Source: Kocuria rosea subsp. polaris (lineage in GTDB: Bacteria; Actinomycetota; Actinomycetes; Actinomycetales; Micrococcaceae). From it: 64,000 bases of DNA. Below are positions 45,498 through 55,324 of the stretch, piece after piece; position 1 is the stretch's first letter, and each line of letters begins with the position of its first letter. The translations under genes were made by a program, and so were the position numbers. The notes under the pieces were generated by a model, which was not told where the DNA came from, did no database searches, and saw nothing but the letters and a program-made list of their open reading frames with translations. The stretch is taken from the NCBI GenBank assembly GCA_023896275.1, contig MLDA01000006.1, positions 102,656 through 166,655 on the forward strand. The letters run 5' to 3'.

Positions 45498-45628
45498 GGC
45501 GACGAATCTACGGACCCTGTGTGTCCGATCCGGTCACACGAGTGTGTCCGGCGTGTGAAATCGGCGCCCCACCTGTGACGATCACGTTTCGGTCGGCCGT
45601 CGCGGACGCCACCGGCACGACGGCGGCC

Positions 45629-46579
45629 TCAGTACTTGCGCAGGTCCCAACCCGCCGCGGGGGTCCCCGTGCGCGCCTGCCGGGCCGCGGTGCCGAGGCG
45701 GTGCACGAGCTCGGTGAGCACGTCCGTGCCGTCGGCGAGTGCGCGCACGACGAGCACCCGGGCGGGGCCCTCGGCGTCGGCAGCATCCGCTGTGCCGCCG
45801 GACCCGGCCGCGGGGGCCGTCAGGCTGGAGCCGGCGAGCACGCCAAGTGCTCCGGGCTCCGAACCGCCCGCCACGTCGTCGTCGTGCGCGTAGTCCGCGC
45901 AAACCGAGCGGACCTGGGCCAGGAGTTCCTCCCCCACGCCGGCGCCGGCGATGACGACGGAGGCGTAGTGGGTGCGGCCCTCGAGCCAGCCGAGGCCGCC
46001 GAGGCGCGCGCCGTCCGGGCGCAGCAGCAGGTTGTCGAGCAGCACCAGGTGCCCGCCTGAGCGGACCGTGGTGCGCAGGCGGACGTCGCTGTAGCGGAAG
46101 TAGGTGCCGTCGGCCGCCCAGCCGGGCGTGACGATCTCCGCGCCGAAGAAGTGGGCCGTCGCGTCCGCCAGGTCGACCTCGCTGTCCTGCACGAAGGAGG
46201 CGTCCTGGTAGGCGATCGCGGGGTCCGGCACCGACTCGAGCACCGCGCCCGGCGCGAGCACGAAGCGCTGCTCCTGCCGGGCCGCCCCCTGCGGCGTGCG
46301 GTAGACCTTGGTCGCCGACTGGGTGGTGAGCAGGACGGAGGAGGCGGGGCCGCCATCGTACTCGATGACGTACCGGTCCGCCCCGAGGAAGCCGCCGCCG
46401 GGGTTGACCACGGTGAGGACCGCCTGTGAGGATCCGGCGGCGTAGTGCGGGCGCAGGATGCGCAGGGCCCCGGCGTGATACTGGCAGCCGACCTCCGTGC
46501 GCGCGGAGCCGGGCGCCCGGCGGGCGGCGACGCGCAACTCACCCGTGTAGCGCTCGGGCGCCGCCTGCTGCAGGCCCAC
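45629..46579 (-). CDS. ureD: Urease accessory protein UreD
   Basis: A 316-aa UreD (UreH), the scaffold that joins UreF and UreG to apo-urease for nickel insertion. Family features include LRPHYAAGSSQAVLTVVNPGGGFLGADRY, LLTTQSATKVYRTP, AYQDASFVQDSEVDL and HFFGAEIVTPG. The start is GTG 46579, two nt after the ureG stop; the frame upstream of it is not UreD-like. It is last of the ureG-ureD pair. Confidence 0.93.
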   Translation of the reverse strand: MGLQQAAPERYTGELRVAARRAPGSARTEVGCQYHAGALRILRPHYAAGSSQAVLTVVNPGGGFLGADRYVIEYDGGPASSVLLTTQSATKVYRTPQGAARQEQRFVLAPGAVLESVPDPAIAYQDASFVQDSEVDLADATAHFFGAEIVTPGWAADGTYFRYSDVRLRTTVRSGGHLVLLDNLLLRPDGARLGGLGWLEGRTHYASVVIAGAGVGEELLAQVRSVCADYAHDDDVAGGSEPGALGVLAGSSLTAPAAGSGGTADAADAEGPARVLVVRALADGTDVLTELVHRLGTAARQARTGTPAAGWDLRKY

Positions 46580-46581
46580 GC

Positions 46582-47196
46582 TCAGGCCAGGTCGAGCATG
46601 AGCACGTCGCGGCGGATCCACTCCAGGACGCCGTCGAGGCCCTCATCGGTCTTGAGGTTGGTGAAGCAGAACGGCTTCTCGCCGCGGAAGACCTTGGAAT
46701 CGGCCTCCATCACGCCCAGGTCGGCGCCGACGTAGGGGGCCAGGTCCGTCTTGTTCACGACGAACAGGTCCGACTTGATCATGCCCTGGCCCGCCTTGCG
46801 CGGGATCTTCTCCCCCTGCGCGACGTCGATGACGTAGATCGAGAAGTCGGCCAGCTCCGGGCTGAAGGTCGCCGAGAGGTTGTCGCCGCCGGACTCGACG
46901 AAAATGACCTCAAGGTCCGGGTGCTTGGCCTTGAGCTCCTCGATGGCCTGCTCGTTCATCGACGTGTCCTCGCGGATCGCCGTGTGCGGGCAGCCGCCGG
47001 TCTCGATGCCGACGATCCGGTCCAGCGGCAGCACGGAGGAGGCCGCGAGGATCTTCGCGTCCTCGATCGTGTAGATGTCGTTGGTGATCGCGGCCATGGA
47101 GACCTCGTGGCTCATGGCCCGCGTGATGCGCTCCACCAGTTGGGTCTTGCCGGCGCCGACGGGGCCGCCGATGCCGATGATGACGGGGTCGCTCAT
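46582..47196 (-). CDS. ureG: Urease accessory GTPase UreG
   Basis: A 204-aa GTPase that powers nickel delivery to urease. P-loop [13 protein letters not shown]; metal-binding [15 protein letters not shown] (the invariant Cys-Pro-His); [27 protein letters not shown] (guanine specificity). It is separated from ureF by the opposing GH32 gene and therefore needs its own promoter, in the 171-bp gap to the GH32 start. Confidence 0.97.
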   Translation of the reverse strand: MSDPVIIGIGGPVGAGKTQLVERITRAMSHEVSMAAITNDIYTIEDAKILAASSVLPLDRIVGIETGGCPHTAIREDTSMNEQAIEELKAKHPDLEVIFVESGGDNLSATFSPELADFSIYVIDVAQGEKIPRKAGQGMIKSDLFVVNKTDLAPYVGADLGVMEADSKVFRGEKPFCFTNLKTDEGLDGVLEWIRRDVLMLDLA

Positions 47197-47367
47197 GTGT
47201 GTCCTCTCGGTGCGTCGCTCGCGACGGTCGTGCCCAGCACGCACGTCGTACCGTCAGCAACGATAGCCCAGCCCTCCCCCCGCAGCCGCCGGCGCGACGC
47301 CGGGCGACATGGACCTGACACGATTTAGGCGTACGATGGAGACATGACGCAGCACACAGGAGGAACG

Positions 47368-48891
47368 ATGACCACCGACCGCCCGGCCGACGCCCCCGCC
47401 GCCGAGACCCCGCGGCCGCGGGCCCACTTCACCGCGCGCGACACGTGGTTCAACGACCCCAACGGGCTCCTCTACCACGACGGCGTCTACCACCTCTTCT
47501 TCCAAAGCAACCCCCACGGCAGCATCTGGGGGAACATGTCGTGGGGGCACGCGACGTCCACAGACCTCGTGCACTGGGCCGAGCAGCCCGTCGCGATCCC
47601 CTGCACCGAGGACGAGCTGGTCTTCTCCGGCAGCGCCGTCGTCGACCACCACAACACGGCGGGATTCGCGGGCGCGGGCGAGACCGCCCTCGTCGCCATC
47701 TACACGTCCGTCGCGATGGACGATTCGGGCCTGCAGACCCAGTCGCTGGCCTTCAGCGTCGACGCCGGCGCCACCTGGACCCGCTACGGCGGCAACCCCG
47801 TCCTGGACATCGGCTCCGCCGATTTCCGGGACCCGAAGGTCTTCTGGCACGGCGGCGAGGACGGGCACTGGGTCATGCTCGTCGTCGAGGCGACCGAACA
47901 CGTCGTCGCGATCTACACCTCCCCCGACCTGAAGACCTGGGCGCGCGCCTCGGACTTTGGCCCCGCCCACGCCACCGGCGGCGTGTGGGAGTGCCCCGAC
48001 CTCTTCCCGCTGCGCGTCGCCGCGACGGGCGAGACCCGGTGGGCGCTCATCGTGAGCCTGAACCCGGGCGGCATCGCCGGCGGCTCCGGCACCCAGTACT
48101 TCGTCGGCGACTTCGACGGCGAGCGCTTCACCGCCGAGTACCTCACCGATTCCACCGACCCGGCCGACTACGACTGGCTCGATTTCGGACGCGACTACTA
48201 CGCGGCCGTCTCCTTCGCCAACGTGCCCGACGGCCGCCGCCTCATGATCGGCTGGGCGAGCAACTGGGACTACGCAAACGACACCCCCACTGCTCCGTGG
48301 CGCTCAGCCATGTCGCTCGTGCGCGAGATCGGGCTCGAGCGCACCCGCGACGGCCGCCACAAAATCCGCCAGGTCCCGGTCCTGCCGCACGACGCCGTGC
48401 GGCTCACCCTCGGCGCTTCGGCGGGCGCCGCCACCGGGCACGACGACGGGCACGACGACGGCGCCGCCGCCCTGGCCTTCGACGCCTCGGCGCCGCTGGC
48501 CGCGGGGTCCGTGACGACCTTCGTCCTCGACGCGGGCGCGGACGGGGGCGCCGACGGAGACGCCGACTTGGACGGGGACGCCGACGGGGCCGGGCGCGCC
48601 GACGGGGCCGGAGACGGGGCTTCCGGCGAGGAGCTGCGCCTCGTCGTCGACGCCGACGCTGGGACCCTCACCTGCGATCGCACGCGCGCCGCGGCCGAGG
48701 CCTTCCACCCGACCTTCGCCTCCGTGGACTCCGCGCCCATCCCGGACGCGGCCGTAGCCGCCGGGACCCTGGAGCTGCAGATCGTCGTCGACGCGTGCGT
48801 CGTTGAGGTCTACGCGGCGGGCGGCCTCGCGACGTTCACCGAGCTGGTCTTCCCGTCTCGTCCGTTCACCCGGTTGCGCCGGCTGGCCTGA
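47368..48891 (+). CDS. GH32 beta-fructofuranosidase / sucrose hydrolase
   Basis: A 507-aa glycoside hydrolase family 32 enzyme with no signal peptide, likely cytosolic. The five-bladed propeller has nucleophile Asp in WFNDPNG, stabiliser Asp in FRDPKVF and the acid/base Glu in WECPDLF. The C-terminal beta-sandwich contains an Asp/Gly/Ala-rich insert (about residues 389-414). ATG 47368 has AGGAGG at ideal spacing, making the upstream ATG at 47344 unlikely. It lies between ureF and ureG in the opposite direction. No sucrose transporter or LacI regulator is adjacent. Confidence 0.93.
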   Translation: MTTDRPADAPAAETPRPRAHFTARDTWFNDPNGLLYHDGVYHLFFQSNPHGSIWGNMSWGHATSTDLVHWAEQPVAIPCTEDELVFSGSAVVDHHNTAGFAGAGETALVAIYTSVAMDDSGLQTQSLAFSVDAGATWTRYGGNPVLDIGSADFRDPKVFWHGGEDGHWVMLVVEATEHVVAIYTSPDLKTWARASDFGPAHATGGVWECPDLFPLRVAATGETRWALIVSLNPGGIAGGSGTQYFVGDFDGERFTAEYLTDSTDPADYDWLDFGRDYYAAVSFANVPDGRRLMIGWASNWDYANDTPTAPWRSAMSLVREIGLERTRDGRHKIRQVPVLPHDAVRLTLGASAGAATGHDDGHDDGAAALAFDASAPLAAGSVTTFVLDAGADGGADGDADLDGDADGAGRADGAGDGASGEELRLVVDADAGTLTCDRTRAAAEAFHPTFASVDSAPIPDAAVAAGTLELQIVVDACVVEVYAAGGLATFTELVFPSRPFTRLRRLA

Positions 48892-48916
48892 GCCGCCTCA
48901 ATTAGGCGCCACAGCT

Positions 48917-49615
48917 TCAGCTCATGAACATGCGGGCGCGCAGGTGCTCGTGCCGCATCTGCGCGATCTCGAGGCCCGGGGCCGTGGTCGCGAAGTCCCC
49001 CTCGTCCAGCAGCATGACCCGCTCGGCCGCGCGGGCCACGGGCGCGCGCAGAGCAGTGATGACCCGCTGGCCGGCCGACTGCCCGAGCGGCACGGCACGC
49101 ACCGCGTTCTGTACGAGCGAGACGATCGAGCCCATGAGGAACGTGTGCACGAGCCGTCCCGTCGGCACACCCGCGGCCGCGCCGAGCAGCCCGTAGACCG
49201 CCGGGTAGTGCCGGGGCCAGGGCCCGGCGGGCACCTCTGCGAGCAGCTCGGGTGCCAGCTTGGCCAGCTGCGCGCCCATGCGCCGGCTCGCCAGGCGGAC
49301 CTGGGCGGGCGCGGTCGCCGCCTCGAGCAGCGCGTCGACGTCGTGCGGGTCCTTCTCCGCGGTGGCGACCCAGCGCACGGCGAGCGCCTCCGTACACGTG
49401 AGCTGCGTGTCCAGATAGGCCAGCAGCCACTCGTGCAAGGCGTCGGGCCCGGCGATGCGCTCGTCGGCGAGGTAGGACTCCATCCCGAACGAGTGGCTGA
49501 ACGCTCCCGTCGGCAGCGCCGAGTCGCCGAGCTGGAGCAGGAACCCGAGCGCCGCGTCGGCGTCGGCGGGCACCCGGGCGGACCCCGCCGTCGTCCTAGT
49601 GGGTGTGTTCGGCAT
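48917..49615 (-). CDS. ureF: Urease accessory protein UreF
   Basis: A 232-aa helical UreF, the GTPase-regulating partner of UreG. LLQLGDSALPTGAFSHSFGMESYL (about residues 24-47) and the C-terminal RVMLLDEGDFATTAPGLEIAQMRHEHLRARMF are typical. It overlaps ureE by 20 nt. Downstream, the minus-strand operon is interrupted by the opposing GH32 gene. Confidence 0.94.
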   Translation of the reverse strand: MPNTPTRTTAGSARVPADADAALGFLLQLGDSALPTGAFSHSFGMESYLADERIAGPDALHEWLLAYLDTQLTCTEALAVRWVATAEKDPHDVDALLEAATAPAQVRLASRRMGAQLAKLAPELLAEVPAGPWPRHYPAVYGLLGAAAGVPTGRLVHTFLMGSIVSLVQNAVRAVPLGQSAGQRVITALRAPVARAAERVMLLDEGDFATTAPGLEIAQMRHEHLRARMFMS

Positions 49616-50081
49616 GGCGGAACGGGACCGGCATGACACGCTCCTGGCGGGCGAACGCGACGCCGTTGGCCTCCAGGAAGGAGACGACGGTGTGGTCGTG
49701 CTGGACCACCATGACCTCAGCGGCGTACTCGCTCTCGGCGCCGAAGAACTGGGCCTGCAGGTGCCGGTTGCCCAGCGAATGCGCCACGAACAAGGCCTCG
49801 GCCACCGAGCGCGGCGCGATCACCAGCACGTCGGTGGGCAGCACGGACACGACGACGACGTTGGCCTCCTCGCGGATCAGCACGTCGCCGTCGCGCAGGT
49901 CGGAGCTGCCCGCGGCCAGGCGCAGGCCGAAGCTGCGCCCGTGGTCCGTCTCGAGGCGCTGGACGCGTTTGGTCAGGTCGGCGCTCGAGAGCGTGACCTT
50001 CTCCTGGTGCAGGCCGGCCAGGGCCTCGCGCTCGGCGAAGTCGGCGTCGTGCAGGTTGCAGACGACGTGGGTGACGATCAT
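49596..50081 (-). CDS. ureE: Urease accessory protein UreE (nickel chaperone)
   Basis: A 161-aa UreE with N-terminal peptide-binding and C-terminal metal-binding domains. HSLGNRHLQAQFF carries the conserved His of the dimer-interface nickel site. The C-terminal tail is short (FRHAEHTH), without the long poly-His run of some orthologues. It overlaps ureF and follows ureC after 33 bp. Confidence 0.94.
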   Translation of the reverse strand: MIVTHVVCNLHDADFAEREALAGLHQEKVTLSSADLTKRVQRLETDHGRSFGLRLAAGSSDLRDGDVLIREEANVVVVSVLPTDVLVIAPRSVAEALFVAHSLGNRHLQAQFFGAESEYAAEVMVVQHDHTVVSFLEANGVAFARQERVMPVPFRHAEHTH

Positions 50082-50114
50082 CGTGGGCTCGCTCGTTTCT
50101 CGGGTGGTGACTTA

Positions 50115-51836
50115 TCAGAAGAGGAAGTAGCGCTGGGCCAGGGGCACGACGTCGACCGGATCGCACACCATGTGCTCGCCGTCGACCTCGACCCGGTACG
50201 TCTGCGGGTCCACGGTGATCTCCGGGGTCGCGTCGTTGAGCTTCAGGTCCGCCTTGCGCACGTCCCGGCAGCCCGAGACCGTGCGGATCCGGCGCTTGAG
50301 CCCGAGCCCTTCCGGGACGCCGGCGGCGACCGCCGCGCCGGGCAGGAACGTGATGCAGGCGTCGGCCAGCGCGGAACCGTAGGCCCCGAAGGCCGGGCGC
50401 ATGGTCTGCGGCTGCGGCGTCGGGATGGAAGCGTTCGGGTCCCCCATGACGGAGGCGATGATCTGCCCGCCTTTGATGATCAGGTCCGGCTTGACGCCGA
50501 AGAACGCCGGATCCCACAGCACCAGGTCGGCGAACTTGCCGGGCTCGACGGAGCCGACCGTGTCCGCGATGCCCTGGGCGAGGGCCGGGTTGATCGTGTA
50601 CTTCGCGACGTAGCGGCGAATGCGGAAGTTGTCGTTGGCCTCCGCCTCGGGGCCGTCGGGTCCGATCGGGCCGCGGCGGCGCTTCATCGCGTCCGCGAGC
50701 TGCCACGTGCGCGAGACGACCTCCCCGACCCGGCCCATGGCCTGGGAGTCTGAGGACATGATCGAGAAGACGCCCAGGTCGTGCAGCACGTCCTCCGCCG
50801 CGATGGTCTCCGGGCGGATGCGCGAGTCCGCGAACGCGACGTCCTCGGGGATGTCCGGGCTCAGGTGGTGGCACACCATGAGCATGTCGAGGTGTTCCTC
50901 AGCGGTGTTCCGGGTGTACGGGATCGTCGGGTTCGTCGACGAGGGCAGGACGTTCTCCAACCCGGCCATCGCGATGATGTCCGGGGCGTGGCCACCGCCG
51001 GCGCCCTCGGTGTGGAAAGTGTGGATGACCCGGCCGCCGATCGCGGCGATCGTGTCCTCCACGAACCCGCACTCGTTGAGGGTGTCCGTGTGGATCGCGA
51101 CCTGCACGTCGTACTCGTCCGCGACCCGCAGCGACGTGTCGATCGCCGCGTGTGTCGCGCCCCAGTCCTCATGGATCTTCAGCCCGATGGCGCCGGCGCG
51201 GATCTGCTCGGCCAGCGGCTCCGTCGTCGACGCGTGGCCCTTGCCCAGCAGTCCGATGTTGACCGGCAGCGACTCAGCGGCCTGCAGCATGCGCGCAATG
51301 TGCCACGGCCCCGGGGTGACGGTCGTGGCCTTCGACCCCTCGGCGGGGCCCGTGCCGCCGCCGATCATCGTGGTCACCCCGCTCGTGAGCGCCGTCGGCA
51401 CCTGGTCCGGGGAGATGAAGTGGATGTGGGAGTCGATGCCGCCGGCGGTGAGGATCTTCCGCTCCCCGGCGATGATCTCGGTCGAGACGCCGATCGTGAT
51501 GTCCACGCCGTCCTGCAGGTCCGGGTTGCCGGCCTTGCCGATCGCGGCGATGTGCCCATCGCGCAGGGCGACGTCGGCTTTGAAAACCCCCGTGTAGTCG
51601 ACGATCACCACGTTAGTGATCACGGTGTCCGGCACGCCCTCGTCCCGGGTGAGCCGCCCGTTGTGGCCCATGCCGTCGCGGATCGTCTTGCCGCCGCCGA
51701 ACACGACCTCCTCGCCGTACACGGTCAGGTCGCGCTCGACCTCGAGGAAGAGCTCGGTATCCGCGAGCCGCACCTTGTCACCCGTCGTGGGCCCGTAGAG
51801 CTCGGCGTACTGCTGGCGGGAGACCTGGTTGCTCAC
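50115..51836 (-). CDS. ureC: Urease alpha subunit
   Basis: A 573-aa catalytic subunit. The nickel centre is recognisable: HIHF (His ligands), carbamylated Lys in [11 protein letters not shown], the [16 protein letters not shown] element and active-site flap [13 protein letters not shown]. It hydrolyses urea to ammonia and carbamate in the cytoplasm. GTG 51836 overlaps the ureB stop by 4 nt (GTGA). Confidence 0.98.
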   Translation of the reverse strand: MSNQVSRQQYAELYGPTTGDKVRLADTELFLEVERDLTVYGEEVVFGGGKTIRDGMGHNGRLTRDEGVPDTVITNVVIVDYTGVFKADVALRDGHIAAIGKAGNPDLQDGVDITIGVSTEIIAGERKILTAGGIDSHIHFISPDQVPTALTSGVTTMIGGGTGPAEGSKATTVTPGPWHIARMLQAAESLPVNIGLLGKGHASTTEPLAEQIRAGAIGLKIHEDWGATHAAIDTSLRVADEYDVQVAIHTDTLNECGFVEDTIAAIGGRVIHTFHTEGAGGGHAPDIIAMAGLENVLPSSTNPTIPYTRNTAEEHLDMLMVCHHLSPDIPEDVAFADSRIRPETIAAEDVLHDLGVFSIMSSDSQAMGRVGEVVSRTWQLADAMKRRRGPIGPDGPEAEANDNFRIRRYVAKYTINPALAQGIADTVGSVEPGKFADLVLWDPAFFGVKPDLIIKGGQIIASVMGDPNASIPTPQPQTMRPAFGAYGSALADACITFLPGAAVAAGVPEGLGLKRRIRTVSGCRDVRKADLKLNDATPEITVDPQTYRVEVDGEHMVCDPVDVVPLAQRYFLF

Positions 51837-52153
51837 GCGTGTTCTCCTTCGATGGCACCGTCGGTCAGATTTCGCAGCCCGTACACGGCCCGGCGGCCGC
51901 CGATCGCGACGAGCTGCACCGCGCGCCGGTCGCCGGGCTCGAAGCGGGCCGCCGTGCCGGAGGGGATGTCGAGCCGGAAGCCGCGGGCGGCCTCACGGTC
52001 GAAGTCGAGCGCCGCGTTGGCCTCGAAGAAGTGGAAGTGCGAGCCGACCTGCACGGGCCGGTCACCCGTGTTGGTGACCTGCACGACGACGGTCTGTGCC
52101 CCCACGTTCAGCGTCACCTCGCCGCCGGCGACGATCGTCTCCCCCGGGATCAC
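51833..52153 (-). CDS. ureB: Urease beta subunit
   Basis: A 106-aa beta subunit ([43 protein letters not shown]). It is of usual length and unfused to UreA or UreC. It is coupled to both neighbours by 4-nt overlaps. Confidence 0.97.
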   Translation of the reverse strand: MIPGETIVAGGEVTLNVGAQTVVVQVTNTGDRPVQVGSHFHFFEANAALDFDREAARGFRLDIPSGTAARFEPGDRRAVQLVAIGGRRAVYGLRNLTDGAIEGEHA

Positions 52154-52473
52154 AGCTGGCTCCCTGTTGAGGAGCGGATCGGGTCGTGCACGGTGACGAG
52201 CTTGGTCCCGTCGGGGAAGGTCGCCTCGACTTGGACGTCATGGATCATCTCGGGTACGCCCTCCATGACGTCCTCGCGCGTGAGGATCGTGGAGCCGAAG
52301 GACATCAGCTCGGCCACCGTCCGGCCGTCGCGCGCGCCTTCGACCAACTCGTAGGTGATGATCGCGACCGCCTCCGGGTAGTTCAGTTTCAATCCCCGCG
52401 CCTGCCGCCGTCGCGCCAGATCGGCGGCGACGACGATCATGAGCTTCTCCTGCTCGCGATCTGTGAGTCTCAT
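52150..52473 (-). CDS. ureA: Urease gamma subunit
   Basis: A 107-aa gamma subunit ([59 protein letters not shown]). First gene of ureABCEF. The promoter must lie within or just upstream of the 56-bp gap to the 592-residue gene, or transcription enters from that gene. Confidence 0.97.
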   Translation of the reverse strand: MRLTDREQEKLMIVVAADLARRRQARGLKLNYPEAVAIITYELVEGARDGRTVAELMSFGSTILTREDVMEGVPEMIHDVQVEATFPDGTKLVTVHDPIRSSTGSQL

Positions 52474-52529
52474 AGTTCGACAAAGTAGCAGGAGAATGTT
52501 TCCCCCGCGTAGCGAGCCGAACGCCGACG

Positions 52530-54308
52530 TCACACGGTGGTCTTGTCGTGGATCACGACCTCGTGCAGTTCGATCGTTCCGTCGGGCAACTTCCAGTAGT
52601 GCACACGCCGCGCCGACGGCGCATTGACCTCAACCGAGGCGCGGAAACACCGGGCCCCGTCCGCCCGCTCGATCTGCGGATCGTCGCCACCGTCCCCCGT
52701 ACGCAGGGCGTGCACCTGCCGGCTCGGGATCTTGTGGGCGCGGCCCGTGAGGATGTCCACGAGGGCCTTGAGCGTCTTGCCCTGCGCCTCGGGCTGCAGC
52801 GACATGAACGAGTCGACGAACTTCTCGCCGACGTCGTAGTGGTCCGGCAGCGGAAAGTGCGGCTTCTCCGCCGCGTCCACCCGGCTCACCCACTCCACGT
52901 ACACCTCGAACCGCAGCGCGTCCTCGACGTTCGCGAAGTCGTCCACGGGCAGCCCGCGCCGGCCCGAGGGCTGGGACTTCGCACCCTTGGCCCGGCGCCG
53001 GATGTCTCGCACCTGCTGCTTGTGCCGGTCGACCTCCTCGCGCAGCTTGACGATCTCCGCACGCTGCTCGCGCAGTTGTTCCCGCAGCCCGGCGTCCGAT
53101 CCGCCCGACTGCCCGAGCAGCCCGCGCTGCGCCCCCGCCAGCAACGCTTTCAACGGCGCGACCTCCCGCAGCAGCTCGCCCATCGCGCCCGAGAGCTCAT
53201 CCAGCCGCTCGGGATCCAGTCCGGCGACCTGCACGACGCCGGCCGCCGCCTCCGCGGTCCCCGCGCCCGCCGCATGCGGCCCCTGGGGTTCAATCGACGG
53301 GGCGTCCGCCGCGTCGTCGTCCCCCTCCGTCTCGGGTGCTGACTCCGCGCCCGCGTGGGCGCCGTCGTCGTGCTTGGGTGCCAGATTGCGCCCGTAGACC
53401 AGCCAGGGCGGGCCGCCCGCAATGAGCGCGGGGGCCTCGTGGACGGGCTCGTCCTCGTCAACGTCGTGCAGCACGAGGCGCTGCTTGCCCTTCTTGGAGA
53501 CGAGGCGGGCCGTGACGACCTCGCCGACCGTGAGGAAGTCGGCCAAGCTGTCCTGCGGGTTGCTCGTGACGTCGGTGCGGCTGACGCGGATGCTGTCGCC
53601 GGGCAGGGGCTCGAGGTAGGCGTAGTCCTCGCGGACCTTTTTCACGAGGGCGAGCACCACATCGCCGTAGGAGTAAACGTCCATGATCTGCTGCTTGAGC
53701 AGGGACGAGCGCAGGTCCAGGCCCGCGGCCGTGAGCGTGCCGGAGACCTCCATCTGCTCGGGCAGGTACCAGTCGAGGCGGACGCCGGGGACCAGCGTGT
53801 CGTGGCGCAGGCTCGTCATCGCCCCGCTCGCGAGGAGCACGAACGCGTCCTCGCCGGAGTCGTGCACGCCGACGACGGTGCCCGCGACCGCCGCCTCGGC
53901 CGCGGCTGCGGCGGCGCGCTGGTGCTCGCTGCGCAGCTTGGGCATGCCGTGCACCAGGTTGATGAGGTCCTGGGTGCGTTGGGCGACGAGGTCCGCGCGC
54001 TCGGCGAGGATCGGGACCGACGGATAGCGGTGGGAGTGACCAAGCAGATCACCCGGGTAGACGCGGCCCGCGTTGCCGTAGACGGTGTCGCCGGGTGGCA
54101 GTTCCTCCTCGAGCTCGTACGTGGTGCGGCCGTTGTCGACAATCACGACCTCAGCCGAGCCGGAGACCTGGCGGGCGACTTCGTCAGCGTCGAGATAGAG
54201 ATGGGGGCGGTACTTGTCCCGGGAGATGACCACGAGGTGGCGGGGGCGCTTGAGTTTGATCCGCTCAGCGAGGTCAGTACCAGTACCGGACCAATGCTCC
54301 ACCGTCAT
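52530..54308 (-). CDS. Uncharacterised S1-like / coiled-coil multidomain protein
   Basis: A 592-aa protein of unknown function. Residues 20-95 form a compact alpha/beta region ([42 protein letters not shown], then [12 protein letters not shown]). Residues about 141-205 and 212-285 look like S1/OB-fold segments ([42 protein letters not shown]). An acidic disordered linker (about 312-355) and a coiled coil (about 405-445, [20 protein letters not shown]) follow, then a C-terminal alpha/beta domain (450-592, ending [18 protein letters not shown]). RNA binding is a reasonable inference from the S1-like parts only. Confidence 0.75.
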   Translation of the reverse strand: MTVEHWSGTGTDLAERIKLKRPRHLVVISRDKYRPHLYLDADEVARQVSGSAEVVIVDNGRTTYELEEELPPGDTVYGNAGRVYPGDLLGHSHRYPSVPILAERADLVAQRTQDLINLVHGMPKLRSEHQRAAAAAAEAAVAGTVVGVHDSGEDAFVLLASGAMTSLRHDTLVPGVRLDWYLPEQMEVSGTLTAAGLDLRSSLLKQQIMDVYSYGDVVLALVKKVREDYAYLEPLPGDSIRVSRTDVTSNPQDSLADFLTVGEVVTARLVSKKGKQRLVLHDVDEDEPVHEAPALIAGGPPWLVYGRNLAPKHDDGAHAGAESAPETEGDDDAADAPSIEPQGPHAAGAGTAEAAAGVVQVAGLDPERLDELSGAMGELLREVAPLKALLAGAQRGLLGQSGGSDAGLREQLREQRAEIVKLREEVDRHKQQVRDIRRRAKGAKSQPSGRRGLPVDDFANVEDALRFEVYVEWVSRVDAAEKPHFPLPDHYDVGEKFVDSFMSLQPEAQGKTLKALVDILTGRAHKIPSRQVHALRTGDGGDDPQIERADGARCFRASVEVNAPSARRVHYWKLPDGTIELHEVVIHDKTTV

Positions 54309-54404
54309 GCCGAGCCACCCCTTACGCGTCGATCGGTTCCCTCCGTGCGGAAAGTATCGCGCACCAACCTGAATACAGCGTCGGTGCCGCGACCGGGCAG
54401 CGGG

Positions 54405-54911
54405 TCAAGGGGTGTCGTCGAGCAGGCCGTCGATCTGGGAGATCGCGTCCTTGAGCCCCTCTTCGAGTCCCATCTCGGCGAGTTCGCTGAACTGCTCGAG
54501 GGACTCGAAGGCGGTCACGAGGCGCATGCGCGTGCCCGGGCGACCGGCCCGCAGTTCGGTCGCGTCGATGGAGACGGTGTTGCGGGTGGTGCCGAGCTCG
54601 CCGGAGGGCTCGCCGTCGTCGTCGGAAAAGCCGTCCTCGAAGACGAGGCTGTTCGGCGGATGGGCCTCGAGGATGCGCCACCAGCCGGCGGCCTTCTCAC
54701 CCTCGGGGCCGGTCATGAAGTAGCGGACCTCGCTGCCGGCGTTGATGCCGTGCCGGGTGAACGTGGCCGGCCAAGTCGGCGGCCCCCACCAGCGCTCGAG
54801 TTGCTCACGCTCGGCCCAGAGCTGCCAGATCCGTTCCGGCTCCGCCGGCAATTCGGCGGTCACCGTGAACGTCAGCGCTTCGAGGTCCGTGACGACGCTG
54901 ATGACCGGCAT
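54405..54911 (-). CDS. SRPBCC / AHSA1-like protein
   Basis: A 168-aa START-like protein (FTVTAELPAEPERIWQLWAEREQLERWWGPPTWPATFTRH, then GWWRILEAHPPNSLVFEDGFSD). The W-x6-L-x2-WWGP pattern is typical of AHSA1/CalC-type SRPBCC proteins, which bind hydrophobic ligands. ATG 54911 is supported by CAGGAAGGTGGAATC; an in-frame codon at 54941 is less likely. Confidence 0.9.
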   Translation of the reverse strand: MPVISVVTDLEALTFTVTAELPAEPERIWQLWAEREQLERWWGPPTWPATFTRHGINAGSEVRYFMTGPEGEKAAGWWRILEAHPPNSLVFEDGFSDDDGEPSGELGTTRNTVSIDATELRAGRPGTRMRLVTAFESLEQFSELAEMGLEEGLKDAISQIDGLLDDTP

Positions 54912-55324
54912 GATTCCACCTTCCTGTCGGCGGCCGCACACATGGTTGCCGCGTGAATTAGAGCGTACGGCGCGGCGGGTCGGCGGTAAAGGTCCCGGCC
55001 GGCTGCGGACCCGTATTCACACGGGATGCACAGCCGGCCGGAACCTCGGCCACAGGGAGCAATCAGGCGAAGCGCTCGGGGCGGAACGTGGCGAGCATCG
55101 AATGCTTCGCGCCCGTGGTCAACGAGCGCTGCTCGCGCCCTTCGAGTCGTCAAGGAACGCTGCCCGCGCCCTTCGAGTCGTCAACGAGCGCTGCCCGCGC
55201 CCTTCGAGTCGTCAAGGAACGCTCTCGAATCGCGGATTCACCGCGCTCAGCGACGACTCGACTGCGGGAGTCCCACCTATCTCGTGCCAGTCGCCTCGAG
55301 CCTCGTGCGAGCGGTTGCCGCCGG
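54912..55324. other. Intergenic region with tandem repeats
   Basis: 413 bp between the AHSA1-like gene and hrpB, both on the minus strand. Its main content is the 31-bp tandem repeat at 55118-55231. No credible open frame was found; plus-strand frames through the repeats are antisense noise. It should also contain the hrpB 3' end signals and the AHSA1 promoter. Confidence 0.6.
55118..55231. repeat. 31-bp tandem repeat, three full units plus a partial
   Basis: Units at 55118-55148, 55149-55179 and 55180-55210, with a fourth partial from 55211. Each starts GTCAA(C/G)GA(G/A)CGCTG and ends GCGCCCTTCGAGTC. Units alternate between GTCAACGAGCGCTG and GTCAAGGAACGCTG, so the array may derive from a 62-bp dimer. 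31 is not a multiple of 3, fitting non-coding DNA. There are no spacers, so this is not a CRISPR. Confidence 0.85.

Noticed and set aside
55118..55231. Possible CRISPR array
   Set aside because: Units are contiguous with no unique spacers and no cas genes are nearby; it is a plain tandem repeat.
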